From contig CAZHYV010000005.1 of the NCBI GenBank assembly GCA_964537055.1, positions 163,252-227,251 of the forward strand: a DNA stretch of 64,000 bases, read 5' to 3'. Numbering within the stretch: the stretch's first letter is position 1; the number at the start of each line of letters is the position of its first letter. A model generated the notes under the pieces. It was given only the letters and a program-made list of their open reading frames with translations, did no database searches and was not told the DNA's origin. Origin of the DNA: CAZHYV01 sp964537055 (GTDB taxonomy: Bacteria; Myxococcota_A; Polyangia; Palsa-1104; JAEUJZ01). Shown one piece after another: positions 34,961 to 44,836 of this stretch. The translations under genes were made by a program, and so were the position numbers.

Positions 34961-35767
34961 CTAATGACCAAACTCCACCACATACGGAGCATGATCAGAG
35001 GGCTTCTCGCCTTTTCTTGATTCTCGATCCACCCATGCCTTTTTACAGAGAGGCACAAGAGGTTTAGTGATTAGGATGTGATCAATCCGAAGCCCGAGGT
35101 TTTTGGGAAATGCCAGTTGCTGGTAATCCCAGTAAGTATAGATATTTGGATCTTGGGTATAAAGACGCAACGTATCGTAAAGTCCAAAAGAAAAAATATC
35201 GGCGAGCCCGGCCCGTGCATCTTTGTGACAAATAACTGAGTCTTTCCATCCCTCGGGGTTATAGACATCCCGGTCATCAGGAGCCACGTTAAAGTCACCC
35301 CCAATCATTAAAGGTTCGTCTTTATCGCAATATGTTTCAAGATACTTCTTAAATCGAGACAGCCACTTCAGCTTATAGTCAAACTTCTCCGAAGGAACCA
35401 TTTGACCGTTTGGGACATAAACCGACATCACCTTCACTCCAAGGCCAGGAATGGTTGCAGCAATGAGCCGCGCGGCCTTATCTTCATCCTCATCCAGAAG
35501 ACTCTCATGCACATTTGTAAGAACTCCATGCTCCTCTCTCGAAAGGATGGCAACTCCATTATATGCTTTTTGGCCTACCCAGACAGCCCGATAGCCTAGC
35601 TGTAAAAATTCCAAAGCCGAGAATTGATCCGTGGGCATTTTCAGCTCTTGCAAACAAACTACATCCGGACGATGTTTGGCGAGCCAATCAAACAAACGGG
35701 GTTTTCTGATTCGAAGAGAATTCACATTCCAGGTCGCGACACGAAAAGGCGGGAGTTCTTGCACCAT
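34961..35767 (-). CDS. xth: Exodeoxyribonuclease III family AP endonuclease
   Basis: 268 residues, the ExoIII/XthA size. Repairs abasic sites and trims 3' ends of DNA. Motifs in order: ATWNVNSLR (Asn metal ligand), VCLQELK (Glu), SVYVPNGQ, GGDFNVAPDDRDVYNP (Asp, Asn), RIDHILIT and PSDHAPYVVEF with the catalytic His. It is one of four DNA repair genes scattered in the window (AAG, xseA, xth, nth). ATG follows a TATAGT at nine nt, so the leader would be very short. Followed by hisS after 40 nt. Confidence 0.95.
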   Translation of the reverse strand: MVQELPPFRVATWNVNSLRIRKPRLFDWLAKHRPDVVCLQELKMPTDQFSALEFLQLGYRAVWVGQKAYNGVAILSREEHGVLTNVHESLLDEDEDKAARLIAATIPGLGVKVMSVYVPNGQMVPSEKFDYKLKWLSRFKKYLETYCDKDEPLMIGGDFNVAPDDRDVYNPEGWKDSVICHKDARAGLADIFSFGLYDTLRLYTQDPNIYTYWDYQQLAFPKNLGLRIDHILITKPLVPLCKKAWVDRESRKGEKPSDHAPYVVEFGH

Positions 35768-35952
35768 ACTCTGTTTACTATATGTATTTTTACGAGAAGA
35801 GCAACGATAAGCGGCAATGACAGCAACCTGCTAAACAGTGATAACCAGCAATAACCGCAACCTGTCAAGAGTTGAATATCTTTGGATAAAATCTCTCTTA
35901 GCTGTTCTATATAAGTTCCTAACGGGTTCATAACGGCAATGTAGCTTTCTGG

Positions 35953-35982
35953 TTGACCTTTTCCTGCTTGCCAAGTTAATGA
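35953..35982 (+). promoter_or_regulatory. Promoter of bcp, leaderless type
   Basis: TTGACC (35953-35958), 18-nt spacer, TAATGA (35977-35982), six nt, ATG 35989. Only a weak AAGTGG lies before ATG. Confidence 0.45.
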
Positions 35983-35988
35983 AGTGGT

Positions 35989-36462
35989 ATGGCTCAACCA
36001 TTTCTATTTCAGCCAGGCGATTCCATGCCTGATTTTAACCTAGCCGGCGACGATGAAAACAATCATCGTCTTTCTGATTTCCGAGGGAAAAAAGTTATTC
36101 TATACTTCTACCCAAAAGACGATACTCCGGGATGCACCCAAGAGGCTTGTGATTTTCGTGATCGCCTGCCAGCATTTCATGAAAAAGGAGTTGTGGTCCT
36201 AGGAATTAGCCCTGATTCGATCGAGTCTCATAAACAGTTTAAAGCGAAATACAACCTTCCATTTTTGCTGCTCTCAGACCCAAATGCCCATGTTGCCAAA
36301 CGATTTGGGGCTTACGGCGAAAAAAATTTATACGGCAAGATTTCGGAAGGGGTCATCCGCTCCACGTTTGTTATTGATGAAAGTGGGCGTCTCTTGAAAG
36401 CATATCCAAAAGTTTCTGTAAAGGGGCATGTGGAAGACGTTGCAAGCGTTGTTGCGAAATAA
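35989..36462 (+). CDS. bcp: Peroxiredoxin, Bcp/PrxQ type
   Basis: 157 residues. Thioredoxin-dependent reduction of hydroperoxides. The active loop DDTPGCTQEACDFRD carries the peroxidatic Cys49 and a resolving Cys54 five residues on, the PrxQ arrangement. FRGKKVILYFYPK and RSTFVIDESGRLLKAY are typical of the fold. No signal peptide; cytoplasmic. Monocistronic: it is convergent with the exported-protein gene at 36472, only nine nt apart. Confidence 0.96.
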   Translation: MAQPFLFQPGDSMPDFNLAGDDENNHRLSDFRGKKVILYFYPKDDTPGCTQEACDFRDRLPAFHEKGVVVLGISPDSIESHKQFKAKYNLPFLLLSDPNAHVAKRFGAYGEKNLYGKISEGVIRSTFVIDESGRLLKAYPKVSVKGHVEDVASVVAK

Positions 36463-36471
36463 AGAAGATCC

Positions 36472-37206
36472 CTACCGTGACAATTGTAACATCCCCCTAT
36501 CAAACATTTGCCTCTCTTTCCATGCGTTTGGCCTATTCGCGATAGCATCTATTTTTGCTTCTGTTGTTTCGGCGAGGAAGAAATTTCGGGGTCCCGAAGA
36601 GAGCAGTGCCGCGCCTCGTGTATTCGGATCGTTCAAATGCCTCGCCCAATGTCTCCACATAGCCTGTATATACTCATTACAATCGCTTGGTGGGCCTTCT
36701 GTGATAAGGGTTTCTCGAGACATCACATCTTCAGGTAATCCTATATTTTCTGGAAGGATCTCAACATTCCTTCTTCTAAGGATCCGGTGTGCTGGCTCAG
36801 CTTCATAATCTGTGGTACGGACGGTATCAGGCTCTGCCGCACTGATGGCATCGGGCGGCTCTCCTGCTTCACGCATTCTCCTTGGCCGATAAGCGTTGCC
36901 CGGTTCGGCCCCAGCAATACCCCTCGTCTCTATCCTCCGCCTCGCTGCAGGCGCACCAGGATTTAGTTGCTCTTCCACCGCAAGGCCTAATGTGTCTATC
37001 GCCGCTGCCTCTGGCAAAACTTCCTCCTCTTCAATGGTTCCTGCGGCTGTTTTAATTCCTGCTTCTCTTAGCTCTGCTCGGGTCAAAACGTTTGCCCCTA
37101 CCTCGCGAGCTCCACATCCTAAAGCATCTGCCCAACAATGGGTTAGGGTGAAACTCCCTGCTATAATCCCAACCATCCTTATGTGTTTTTGCGTTATACG
37201 CTTCAT
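36472..37206 (-). CDS. Exported Arg/Glu/Ala-rich protein, unknown
   Basis: 244 residues from ATG 37206, which has AAGGAGA eight nt upstream. The longer open frame runs back through tRNA-Thr and is an artefact. The N-terminus MKRITQKHIRMVGIIAGSFTLTHC looks like a lipoprotein signal with a loose lipobox. The mature part is largely disordered and Ala/Glu/Arg-rich (about 40-165), followed by a more structured C-terminus with SDCNEYIQAMWRHWARHLNDP and RNFFLAETTEAKIDAIANRP. No family recognised. It lies at the left edge of the run of exported-protein genes 36472-43456. Confidence 0.6.
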   Translation of the reverse strand: MKRITQKHIRMVGIIAGSFTLTHCWADALGCGAREVGANVLTRAELREAGIKTAAGTIEEEEVLPEAAAIDTLGLAVEEQLNPGAPAARRRIETRGIAGAEPGNAYRPRRMREAGEPPDAISAAEPDTVRTTDYEAEPAHRILRRRNVEILPENIGLPEDVMSRETLITEGPPSDCNEYIQAMWRHWARHLNDPNTRGAALLSSGPRNFFLAETTEAKIDAIANRPNAWKERQMFDRGMLQLSR

Positions 37207-37322
37207 TTGAGAATTCTCCTTTTCATATACAAGGTGCGTGGTGAGTTCTAATTTAATAAATAACTTTTGTAATGCAATCATGAAAAACGTAAGGTCTAGT
37301 CTGGATGTCTCTTCGAAGGATC

Positions 37323-37351
37323 TTGCCTTTTCTGAAAATTCCCAGTACAAA
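37323..37351 (+). promoter_or_regulatory. Promoter of tRNA-Thr
   Basis: TTGCCT (37323-37328), 17 nt, TACAAA (37346-37351); the tRNA starts 12 nt downstream. Confidence 0.4.
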
Positions 37352-37362
37352 GGATACGCACC

Positions 37363-37435
<73 letters not shown>

Positions 37436-37486
37436 TCGCTGAAATCAAACTTAATCCTCAGAAGTAAGAATCTTGGTAACCCTCTC

Positions 37487-38506
37487 GTGAGAATTATATC
37501 CACCTTTATCATCAGCCTCATTCTGTTTAGCCTGGTTGGATGTATGCGAGCGATGGCTCCGCATGTAATGGAAAAGAAATTCCAGCGTGATCTGCAACGC
37601 CAGGCTGAACTAGAGGAAAAACTTATTAAACACTGCCGTATTCCTTCTCAAGCAGGAGCCCTACAGCGTCTTCAGGTCATCCACAATTGTCGCTCTTTCT
37701 TAGAGTCCGTCATTCGCTTTGACGAAAGTTTTCAAGCCACTGAAAAATCAATGCAGTATCGTTCGAAATTTATTGATATTTTTGATGATCTTCTACATAC
37801 AGACACTCCTCTTGTCTGGCCCAAACAAAATCGAATGCTTGCCTTTCCAAAAATCCAATTCCCCAAAGAAATTCAGTGTTTTTTCGCCCCGGAAACAGAT
37901 CTACAAGGCTGTAATGGTGTTTCTAGATGGTTTCGTTCTGATTCTACCTTGGGAGAGCGTTTAGTAAGCTATGTTTTGTCGAAAGATCCGCTTGTTCATA
38001 ACACGACCCAGTCAGCAAAAATCGGCCCTAACTATATTTTTATGAATACGACTCTTTACTATAAAGATGGGTCAGCTGTATTAAATATCTTTCCTGAATT
38101 TTGGGGGCTAGGTAGTCGAAAAGTTGTTCAGTTTTCAGTGATCTTTCATGAAACAGACCATATGCGATTGAATAGTTCACATACATTATGTAAAGATAAA
38201 GATGGTGGCTACAATTGTGATGACTTCATTGGTAATAACGCATATACGATGGGGTTGTTAATCAAGGAAATCGCCCTCCAATCTTTTATTTATAACTATA
38301 GATATAGACGGCCCTTGGAACCTAAGGAGCGTGCTCTTGATATACGTCGAGTGGCTGTAATTCTGACTTGGCAGTGCGCGGATCTAGAAAAATTCGTACA
38401 CCTACCTATTCTTTTTTACGACCTTTTTCCCTGCAGCCAGAAAACGTCTCGTACCTTTGTAAAGAATCACTTAGAGCGATTTACTGTCGAGCCATCTCCT
38501 ACTTAA
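37487..38506 (+). CDS. Lipoprotein with HExxH motif, paralogue 2
   Basis: About 339 residues from GTG 37487; the in-frame ATG at 37430 lies inside the 3' end of tRNA-Thr, and neither start has a clear ribosome binding site, so the start is uncertain. A signal peptide ends in the lipobox LVGC. The motif HETDHMRLNSSH (HExxH with another His six residues on) begins at about residue 221, followed by a short Cys pattern C-x8-NCD. The N-terminal part shares FDESF-x-AT and a Tyr-Arg helix with paralogue 3. Only one domain copy is present, unlike the other two. Putative surface-anchored metalloprotease; activity inferred. It converges with the leucine-rich-repeat gene, four nt apart. Confidence 0.6.
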   Translation: MRIISTFIISLILFSLVGCMRAMAPHVMEKKFQRDLQRQAELEEKLIKHCRIPSQAGALQRLQVIHNCRSFLESVIRFDESFQATEKSMQYRSKFIDIFDDLLHTDTPLVWPKQNRMLAFPKIQFPKEIQCFFAPETDLQGCNGVSRWFRSDSTLGERLVSYVLSKDPLVHNTTQSAKIGPNYIFMNTTLYYKDGSAVLNIFPEFWGLGSRKVVQFSVIFHETDHMRLNSSHTLCKDKDGGYNCDDFIGNNAYTMGLLIKEIALQSFIYNYRYRRPLEPKERALDIRRVAVILTWQCADLEKFVHLPILFYDLFPCSQKTSRTFVKNHLERFTVEPSPT

Positions 38507-38510
38507 AATC

Positions 38511-40337
38511 CTACCTACTAGGACAATAAGCCAGCGTCCCGTATGTTCTAACTTCTATCTTAAAGTCTTTACTTTGGGCACATTGCTTCTCATGGAGCTT
38601 CCACTCCAAATTTGGATTATAATCCAAGCTAAGATAAACGAGTGATTTTAACTGATCCAACTCACCAGCTAACGGGAAACGGACAAGCTGATTCAGGCTA
38701 AAATCAAGAAGTTCTATTTTTTCAAGTCGAGCAAAGAATTCAGAAGGAACCTCGGCAAGAAAGTTTTTGTCCATGTGAAACCGTTTTAGTCGATTCTTTT
38801 CGTTGAGCGCCGTAGGAAACTCGAAGAAGCGATTGGCGGACAAATGTAATTCTTCTAAGGCAGAAAGATGGACAAAAAAATCCCTAGGTAAATCACTAAG
38901 CAAATTCTGGCTTAGATCTAAATACACAAGCGTTGGGAAGTCAGCAAATTGCACACTATCTATTATAGCTAAGTTGTTTTTTTGCAGTATTAGCGCCTCT
39001 AAACAAGGATGGAGAACATTCACATTATCTACAAACCAATCTTTTGAGAAAGAGATTTGGTTCTCGCTTAGATTCAGCGTTAGGGGACTTACCTGTGCAC
39101 TAAAAATCCCTTTTGGCAGAGAAGTAAGCCCATCCTGTATCAGAAATACTAGATTTAGATTTACCAATTCCCAGAATATCTCTTTAGGTAACGCCCCTAA
39201 TTGATTTTGGGACATTAGCAAATGCCGAAGGTTTTTTAGCCCACGGAACATGCCTGCCGGCAATGAGGAATCTAACGAATTCTCAATGATGAGAACCTCT
39301 AAACTAGCGAGGGTTTGGAACATTCCTGGCACTGGTGTCATTGGCGTATGTCTAAAAGCCAAAAGTTTAAGCTGCGAAAGCCCTGCGAAGCTTTCCTGCG
39401 TAAGGTTTGGAAGCTTGGTATTGTTAATCTCAAGTTTTTCTAACAGTGGAACGTTGACAAAAGCGCGGGCATCAATTTCTAAACCTTGCGAACTTGAAAT
39501 TTTTAATTCTTTTAGCTCGTTCAACCCAAGAAGATCCTGCGACTTTAGACTTTGAAGTTGTGTCCTGTCCATGGACAAAAAGACAAGCGAAGAAACCGTC
39601 AAAAAGACCCCAGGACTAATGGTTTTGATGGGGTTGTCGGAAAGGCCAAGACCATCGAGAGAGACAATCCCTGCGAACATATCTTTTGTCAGCGTCTGAA
39701 TTTTATTTTCCGATAACCCAAGAAATAATAAAGAATGCCCAGATAAGAGTCCTGAAGGAAGAGATTCAAGTTCGTTATCAATAAAATTAACGATGCGAAG
39801 CTTGGGAGCTGTGGTGAAAAGTTCTTTAGATACCTCTTTTAACCGGTTGCCAGATAGGTTAATTTTTTCAAGGGCAGGAAGCTCTGAAAAGGCATGCGCC
39901 CCAAGCTCCTGGATTGTATTTTGAGAAAGGTCTATATCTTTGAGGACAGTACAACCAGAAAACACTCCATCGGCCACAGAGGAAATTTGGGTACCCGAAA
40001 TTCTGACATCGGCTAAAAAAGGGAAGAAAGAGCACATTCCTTGTCGTAAGAAGGAAATATTCCGCTCAATAAGCCGGATTGAAGTAATATGTGTCTGCTC
40101 TGGATTACAACTAATCATGGAAGATTTACAGATATCTACCTTCCCCTGCTCATCAAAAATAAAATCTCTCCACGCTTGAGGATAAGCATCAAGCCCCCAT
40201 TCTCTATATAGATCAAAGAAGGCTTCACATTCACGTTTCATCTCATTTTCGGGACAATCGATCGGCCTAGGCTTCAAAAAACATCCCGAGAGAAAAAGTT
40301 GGGCCCCTAAAACCATCGTCAACAAAGGCTTTTGCAT
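38511..40337 (-). CDS. Leucine-rich-repeat lipoprotein
   Basis: About 608 residues from ATG 40337, chosen because MQKPLLTMVLGAQLFLSGC is a complete lipoprotein signal with LSGC lipobox; frames upstream add up to 16 residues. After a Cys-containing cap (residues 20-90) come some 17-18 leucine-rich repeats of about 23 residues, e.g. LKDIDLSQNTIQELGAHAF, LEKINLSGNRLKEVSKEL and LVYLDLSQNLLSDLPRDFF. The C-terminal cap contains two Cys (CAQSKDF and LAYCPSR). Repeats of this kind bind proteins; in pathogens such lipoproteins may engage host factors. It lies between two HExxH paralogue genes. Confidence 0.85.
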   Translation of the reverse strand: MQKPLLTMVLGAQLFLSGCFLKPRPIDCPENEMKRECEAFFDLYREWGLDAYPQAWRDFIFDEQGKVDICKSSMISCNPEQTHITSIRLIERNISFLRQGMCSFFPFLADVRISGTQISSVADGVFSGCTVLKDIDLSQNTIQELGAHAFSELPALEKINLSGNRLKEVSKELFTTAPKLRIVNFIDNELESLPSGLLSGHSLLFLGLSENKIQTLTKDMFAGIVSLDGLGLSDNPIKTISPGVFLTVSSLVFLSMDRTQLQSLKSQDLLGLNELKELKISSSQGLEIDARAFVNVPLLEKLEINNTKLPNLTQESFAGLSQLKLLAFRHTPMTPVPGMFQTLASLEVLIIENSLDSSLPAGMFRGLKNLRHLLMSQNQLGALPKEIFWELVNLNLVFLIQDGLTSLPKGIFSAQVSPLTLNLSENQISFSKDWFVDNVNVLHPCLEALILQKNNLAIIDSVQFADFPTLVYLDLSQNLLSDLPRDFFVHLSALEELHLSANRFFEFPTALNEKNRLKRFHMDKNFLAEVPSEFFARLEKIELLDFSLNQLVRFPLAGELDQLKSLVYLSLDYNPNLEWKLHEKQCAQSKDFKIEVRTYGTLAYCPSR

Positions 40338-40488
40338 AAAATGGAAACTATCGATCATTTGAGCAAAAGCATACATCGAAATCATCTATTTTCAACCCTT
40401 CTCCGTTCCCGAACATTCTTAAAACCTCTTCTGTTGTAAGATATCCTCATAGTGGCAGAAAAAGTCTTCTGTAATAGATTCTGCTATC

Positions 40489-42144
40489 ATGAATTCTGCT
40501 TGCTTATGTAAGCAAGCCTGCTACATTAAATTTGTGCAAAAGATTATTTTTCTCTGGGTCTTTAGCGTCGTGTCCATGCTAGGATTTGCTACCTGCAAAA
40601 ATCCATCCCACCTGACCAATTATCTTCCCTTGGTCTCTAAGGAATGCCTGTTTACAGATCAGGACAAGCCCGTTCCCTTTTTAGCACCGGAAGCATGTAA
40701 GAAAGTTCTTGAGGCGCTGATTCCCTTCGATGAAAGTTTTGAAAATACCCATCCCTCCTATGGGAATCAAAAATACCGTGTCATCAATTTATTGTACTTT
40801 TTGCTCAACCATCCCACTCGTGTAGATCCAGACCAGAAGTTCTTGGGAAACGCTCCGATGAAGGATTTTCTTCCCCAGACCTTAAAGAAGTTGATGCGCG
40901 AACATCTCGATATCCCTCTGCATCATGTTCTATTTAATTACATATTGTCTTCAGCTCGAGCCTTCCGGTTAACCTATGCACGATTTTCTTACTTCCATCC
41001 GCTCGACCAAACCATTTCTTTGACGGTACAGCCCTTTACGGACAACGTTGAAGATATTCTCAGAGATGTAACCACCATGATCCACGAGGCCAGGCATAGC
41101 GAAACCATGGATCATCCGGTTTACTGCCCAGAGCTTACGATGGAGGTCAATGAATGTGATCAGGGAACGGATGGCCCTCATGGATGGAGCGCCACGTACG
41201 CATGGGCTCTCTTGCTTGGGTATCCTGATTGTTCTTTCTCTGATACAGAGCTAGAGGCCATGACAACTTCTTTCTTTGGAAGAATTCTATTTATTAAGGC
41301 GCTCCCTGATTCTATACGACCTCTACGCGACGATTGGGCGCCCAAAATGCTTGGTTGGGAAGGAAGCCTCTCTGACCCTGTGGTTCTTGATCGCTGGAGG
41401 AAAGCTCAAATCCAAGCAGCTCTCCAATGCAAGCCTCGTACGATTGATACAAAGATCTATACAAAGCTTGCGGCAGTTTGTAAAGAAACGACTGCCCCTA
41501 TGATTTCTCAGTGCCTCGAAGAGCTCCATCGTCTTTCTTCTCATGAATTTCAAGGGCTTCCAGCAACAACAAGAGATTATCTAACCCGAATATTCCTTCT
41601 CTTCTTAAACCAGCCTTTCTCTGCTCAAGATCGTCTCTTAGGTTACGGAACGCTGAAGGACTTTTTCCAGGAAAACACAGATTTTGTTTCTGCAGCATTT
41701 AAGAAAGATGATAACTTGAATCAACTTTTCCTTAGTCTTTCCTGGGGCCTCTTAATGGAGTCCTGGGGCTTAAAGCCCTTTCTCTCACAACCCAGACCCT
41801 TGCCAATCGATCCAAACCATCCACAAAGCGAAGCATTGGCGTTCCATAGAGACATTCATCAGACACTGTGGCCGCTTGTTGTTAATACCTCTATTTGCAG
41901 ACTAACCTGTTCTAGTGAGGAAGTTGAATCGATCAACCGCTGGAATGCTGCCTACCAATGGGCATTTTTGCATGGGCAGTTGAAGCTTCCACAAGCCCAA
42001 AGACTTGTAACAGAAGCAGACATTGACGCTTTGTCCAAAGACTTATGTGACCTAATTCATCATCTTGGAACGCGAGTCCCTTTGCCTGCTCCGTTTCATC
42101 CTCTTCAAACTATTTCATGTCAGGATCTTAGAAAACGCTTATGA
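40489..42144 (+). CDS. Exported HExxH putative metalloprotease, paralogue 3
   Basis: 551 residues from ATG 40489 (an internal GTG at 40534 would give a shorter signal). The N-terminal hydrophobic segment ends in GFATC, a possible lipobox. HEARHSETMDH spans residues 199-209: HExxH at His199, Glu200, His203 with His209 at metzincin-like spacing. It is followed by YCPELTMEVNECDQGTDGPHGW, shared with paralogue 1. The C-terminal half (from about 325) looks like a second copy in which the motif has become IHQTLW. No Shine-Dalgarno; TAGATT lies eight nt before ATG. A 9-bp hairpin covers codons 4-10. Enzymatic role inferred from the motif only. Confidence 0.65.
   Translation: MNSACLCKQACYIKFVQKIIFLWVFSVVSMLGFATCKNPSHLTNYLPLVSKECLFTDQDKPVPFLAPEACKKVLEALIPFDESFENTHPSYGNQKYRVINLLYFLLNHPTRVDPDQKFLGNAPMKDFLPQTLKKLMREHLDIPLHHVLFNYILSSARAFRLTYARFSYFHPLDQTISLTVQPFTDNVEDILRDVTTMIHEARHSETMDHPVYCPELTMEVNECDQGTDGPHGWSATYAWALLLGYPDCSFSDTELEAMTTSFFGRILFIKALPDSIRPLRDDWAPKMLGWEGSLSDPVVLDRWRKAQIQAALQCKPRTIDTKIYTKLAAVCKETTAPMISQCLEELHRLSSHEFQGLPATTRDYLTRIFLLFLNQPFSAQDRLLGYGTLKDFFQENTDFVSAAFKKDDNLNQLFLSLSWGLLMESWGLKPFLSQPRPLPIDPNHPQSEALAFHRDIHQTLWPLVVNTSICRLTCSSEEVESINRWNAAYQWAFLHGQLKLPQAQRLVTEADIDALSKDLCDLIHHLGTRVPLPAPFHPLQTISCQDLRKRL
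40498..40517. repeat. Hairpin over the first codons of paralogue 3
   Basis: GCTTGCTTA (40498-40506) and TAAGCAAGC (40509-40517) pair exactly with a two-base centre. In mRNA this 5' hairpin might limit initiation or protect a leaderless transcript end. Confidence 0.5.
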
Positions 42145-42175
42145 CAGAAGGGTGTATACATCATAGGAACTGCTC

Positions 42176-43456
42176 ATGAATCGAACATTCCCTCAGAAAT
42201 CTCAGAGTATTTTTATAAAGTCTCGGATTCTTTTTATAGGGTACAGTATTTTTGCTTTTTGGTTTTTCGCTTCCCCCAAGAGCATTCAGGCAGAAGGAAT
42301 CATCCAGGCAGAAGGCACCTACTCTCCTCTCCAGAAGGGTTCGATGCAGAAGGGGCCCATTGCAATGCAAATTGAGGGGGCGATTGTAACCCAAGTTTAT
42401 ATAAGAGATGAGCATTTATCACCTTTTTCAAACGAAAATATTTTTTTATTTCGGACTTCTAGCGACCAAACAACGCAACCTGGCTCTGCTCAGGCACGTG
42501 GAGATCTTAATAAAGCAGTTCCCTTGCTGCTAACAGCGCCTCCTTCTTTATTCGGGTCTTTGTTTTTAGGAGCCTTGACCGTTCCTTATCAGCTTGAATT
42601 TTTTCCAGAGCTTCGTTTGGGAATCGGTGGAACATGTACCCACAGCCCTTTTTGCCATCGTTACCAGCCCAAGCTACTTAGGACTCATCTGCAGATGAGC
42701 TTTTCCGATAATATAGACTGGGAAGATCGAGCAGATACTGCCAAGGAACATCATCTACCTATGTTTAATCTTGCCGTCGAACCTTTGGAGATGACATTCA
42801 CCCCCAAAATCCAAGTTAACTTCGGCCGGATTCAGCTATTCCGCGCACCCCGAAACCTGAATGAGCGCTTTAATGTTCAGGCAACCCTGGCCACACTGCG
42901 AACTCATTTTGGGACTGTGAACCACCGATGGATTCGAGGGGGTTGCTTCTTTGATTTTGCCGGTCCGGGGATCAAATACGTGTCTCATGCTAAAGTAGAG
43001 GTAGAGCCCTTCGTAGGGTTGATGGCAGCAGGCATTAAGCAAGGTTGCGATTATGACTTTGGGTCAAAGACGGTAGCCATTAACCTTGGATATGCAGTCC
43101 GAAGCGAGCTGTTCGTCGGGCAAAGCGGTGCCGGCATTGGAATGCGCCAAGGACCCTTTGGAGCGATTCTTTCTGAGCATCGATTCGAAGGCTACTTTGG
43201 ACTTCGAATTAGCTCTCCAAATGTATTGAGACGGATTGGCATCCAATCACTTCAGCTCAACGGTACCTTTGGCGCATATTACCACATGGATCGTGGATGT
43301 TTGGAGCCCTCAACCGGAATTGTAGCAGCCTGCGGGAATGGCACAAGCAACTTCGAGCTCCGGACAGGAATCCTTCTGGGAGCTAATTGGGATATCGGGA
43401 CTGCTTCAGCTGAGCACTTATCACCCATCCGGTCTTCTCTACAGTTTGGGCTATAA
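42176..43456 (+). CDS. Predicted outer membrane beta-barrel-like protein
   Basis: 426 residues. The N-terminal hydrophobic segment (RILFIGYSIFAFWFFA) ends near IQAEG and acts as a signal peptide; AEGIIQAEG shows a small internal repeat. The rest alternates polar and hydrophobic residues with many Gly and aromatic residues (LRLGIGG, FEGYFGLRIS, LQLNGTFGAYYHMD), as in barrels, and the chain ends SLQFGL. Five or more Cys are spaced widely. AGGAAC lies six nt before ATG. It starts 31 nt after paralogue 3 and is probably in the same operon. No named family recognised. Confidence 0.6.
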   Translation: MNRTFPQKSQSIFIKSRILFIGYSIFAFWFFASPKSIQAEGIIQAEGTYSPLQKGSMQKGPIAMQIEGAIVTQVYIRDEHLSPFSNENIFLFRTSSDQTTQPGSAQARGDLNKAVPLLLTAPPSLFGSLFLGALTVPYQLEFFPELRLGIGGTCTHSPFCHRYQPKLLRTHLQMSFSDNIDWEDRADTAKEHHLPMFNLAVEPLEMTFTPKIQVNFGRIQLFRAPRNLNERFNVQATLATLRTHFGTVNHRWIRGGCFFDFAGPGIKYVSHAKVEVEPFVGLMAAGIKQGCDYDFGSKTVAINLGYAVRSELFVGQSGAGIGMRQGPFGAILSEHRFEGYFGLRISSPNVLRRIGIQSLQLNGTFGAYYHMDRGCLEPSTGIVAACGNGTSNFELRTGILLGANWDIGTASAEHLSPIRSSLQFGL

Positions 43457-43784
43457 TGGTTTTGCTATCCATTGCTTTAACGAGAATCCGAAATTTAAAC
43501 CGAACTAGACGCAGATGTCCCTAAAACTTCTTGGATTCCTACTGAACTAGACCATAAGGAAGCCCCAACCGATTGGCTTGAGGTTGTATCTTTACCATCT
43601 TCACAAAGCTCTACTTCAGAAAATTCTACCCCCGACCAAAATAGCTAAAATCTACAGTACAGCCTCAGGTCTGATATAGCCTCCATATTGATATGACCCA
43701 TTGGTATAAGCACACCTTCTAGTACTTAGCCCATCGTTTTGTGAAAAACTTGTGAATTCCATGTGATTGTGATCTACCAAGCAG
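43457..43784. other. 328-nt gap at the edge of the decayed region
   Basis: Contains a 48-codon open remnant (43502-43648) without a start, and the left flank of the IS630 remnant. No clear terminal inverted repeat of the element could be identified. Confidence 0.4.
43502..43648 (+). pseudogene. 3' remnant of an acidic protein gene
   Basis: A frame of 48 codons ending at TAA 43646-43648 reads like a real acidic tail (ELDADVPKTSWIPTELDH, then a Ser/Thr-rich end) but has a stop immediately upstream and no start codon or ribosome binding site. It may be the 3' end of a gene whose 5' part was lost when the mobile element region decayed. No homologue recognised. Confidence 0.25.
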
Positions 43785-44797
43785 ATGGGAAAGAGCAAAT
43801 ACAAGATTCAATTAAATCCACAGGAACAAAGCAAAGTGCAAGACATGATCCACCGAGGAAGACATTTAGCCAGCGTGCGGACTCGCGCGCAGCTTTTGCT
43901 AAAAGCGCATGAAGGGGCTACGGATACTGCCATCCGGCGCTCGTTAGGAATTAGCATGAGCACGATTTGGTGGGTCAAGCAGAGCTATTTATCTCAGGGA
44001 TGGGACGCGGCATTCCAAGAACACCGAACCCGGAAATCAACCCTCCAGAAAATGGATGGCAGGGTGGAGGCTATTGGAAAAAGCACGGTGCATCAAACGC
44101 TCAAAAAAACGAATTGTCGCCTCATCGCAAGAAGCAGAGGGTGATCCCCCCAAAAGAAAACGTAGCCTTTGTCGCGTAGATGGAAGAAGCCCTGGATGCC
44201 TACGAACAGCCCTATGACGACCAGACCCCGCTCGTCTGTTTTGACGAAAAACCGGTCCAATTGCTGGATGAACTGGTTCCCCTTCTTCCCCCAGCCCTGG
44301 ACAGCCGGCCAAGCAAGATTACGAATATCAGCGCCAAGGGACCGCTGCCATATTAGGATTCTTTGAGCCCCTCATGGGAGTTCGTTTCTTCGCAGTTCAT
44401 GAACGAAGAACGAACCAAGATTTTGCTGAGGAGATGAGACGCTGAGGAGAAGATCTCTATCCCTAAGCGAAGAAAATCCGAGTCGTTCTCGACAATTTAA
44501 ATACCCATAACAAGGCATCGCTCTATGCAACCTTTGACCTAGAAACAGGCTCTCGAATTGCCAAGAAAATTGAGTTTGTCTACACGCCCAAACATGGGTC
44601 CTGGCCCAATGCGATTGAGATGGAATGTTCGGTGTTGGACCAGCAGTGTTTGGAAAGGCGCATGGGGACCTTCGATATCCTCCGATAGGAGGTGGGGCGA
44701 TGGGAAATCGAACGAAATGCTCGAAGGATCAAAATGGATTGGCAATTTACTACCCCCGAGGCCCGCATCAAACTCAAGCGGTTGTATCCAGGGATTG
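43785..44797 (+). mobile_element. IS630-family transposase remnant
   Basis: Read across frames this is a nearly whole IS630-type transposase. ATG 43785 opens an N-terminal helix-turn-helix part (RTRAQLLLKAHEGATDTAIRRSLG) that shifts frame near 44085. The catalytic part follows with LVCFDEKPVQLL, then GFFEPLMGVRFFAVHERRT, VVLDNLNTHNKASLYATF and YTPKHGSWPNAIEMECSVL, and ends RIKLKRLYPGI. The three acidic residues (D, D, E) can still be read, but in-frame stops (e.g. TAG at 44177) and several frameshifts make it dead. It is joined directly to the promoter of the FGE-like gene on its right. Confidence 0.85.
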
Positions 44798-44836
44798 GAT
44801 CACAGGGGGCAGAGAAAAATTTCTTCGGGTGCTCCC

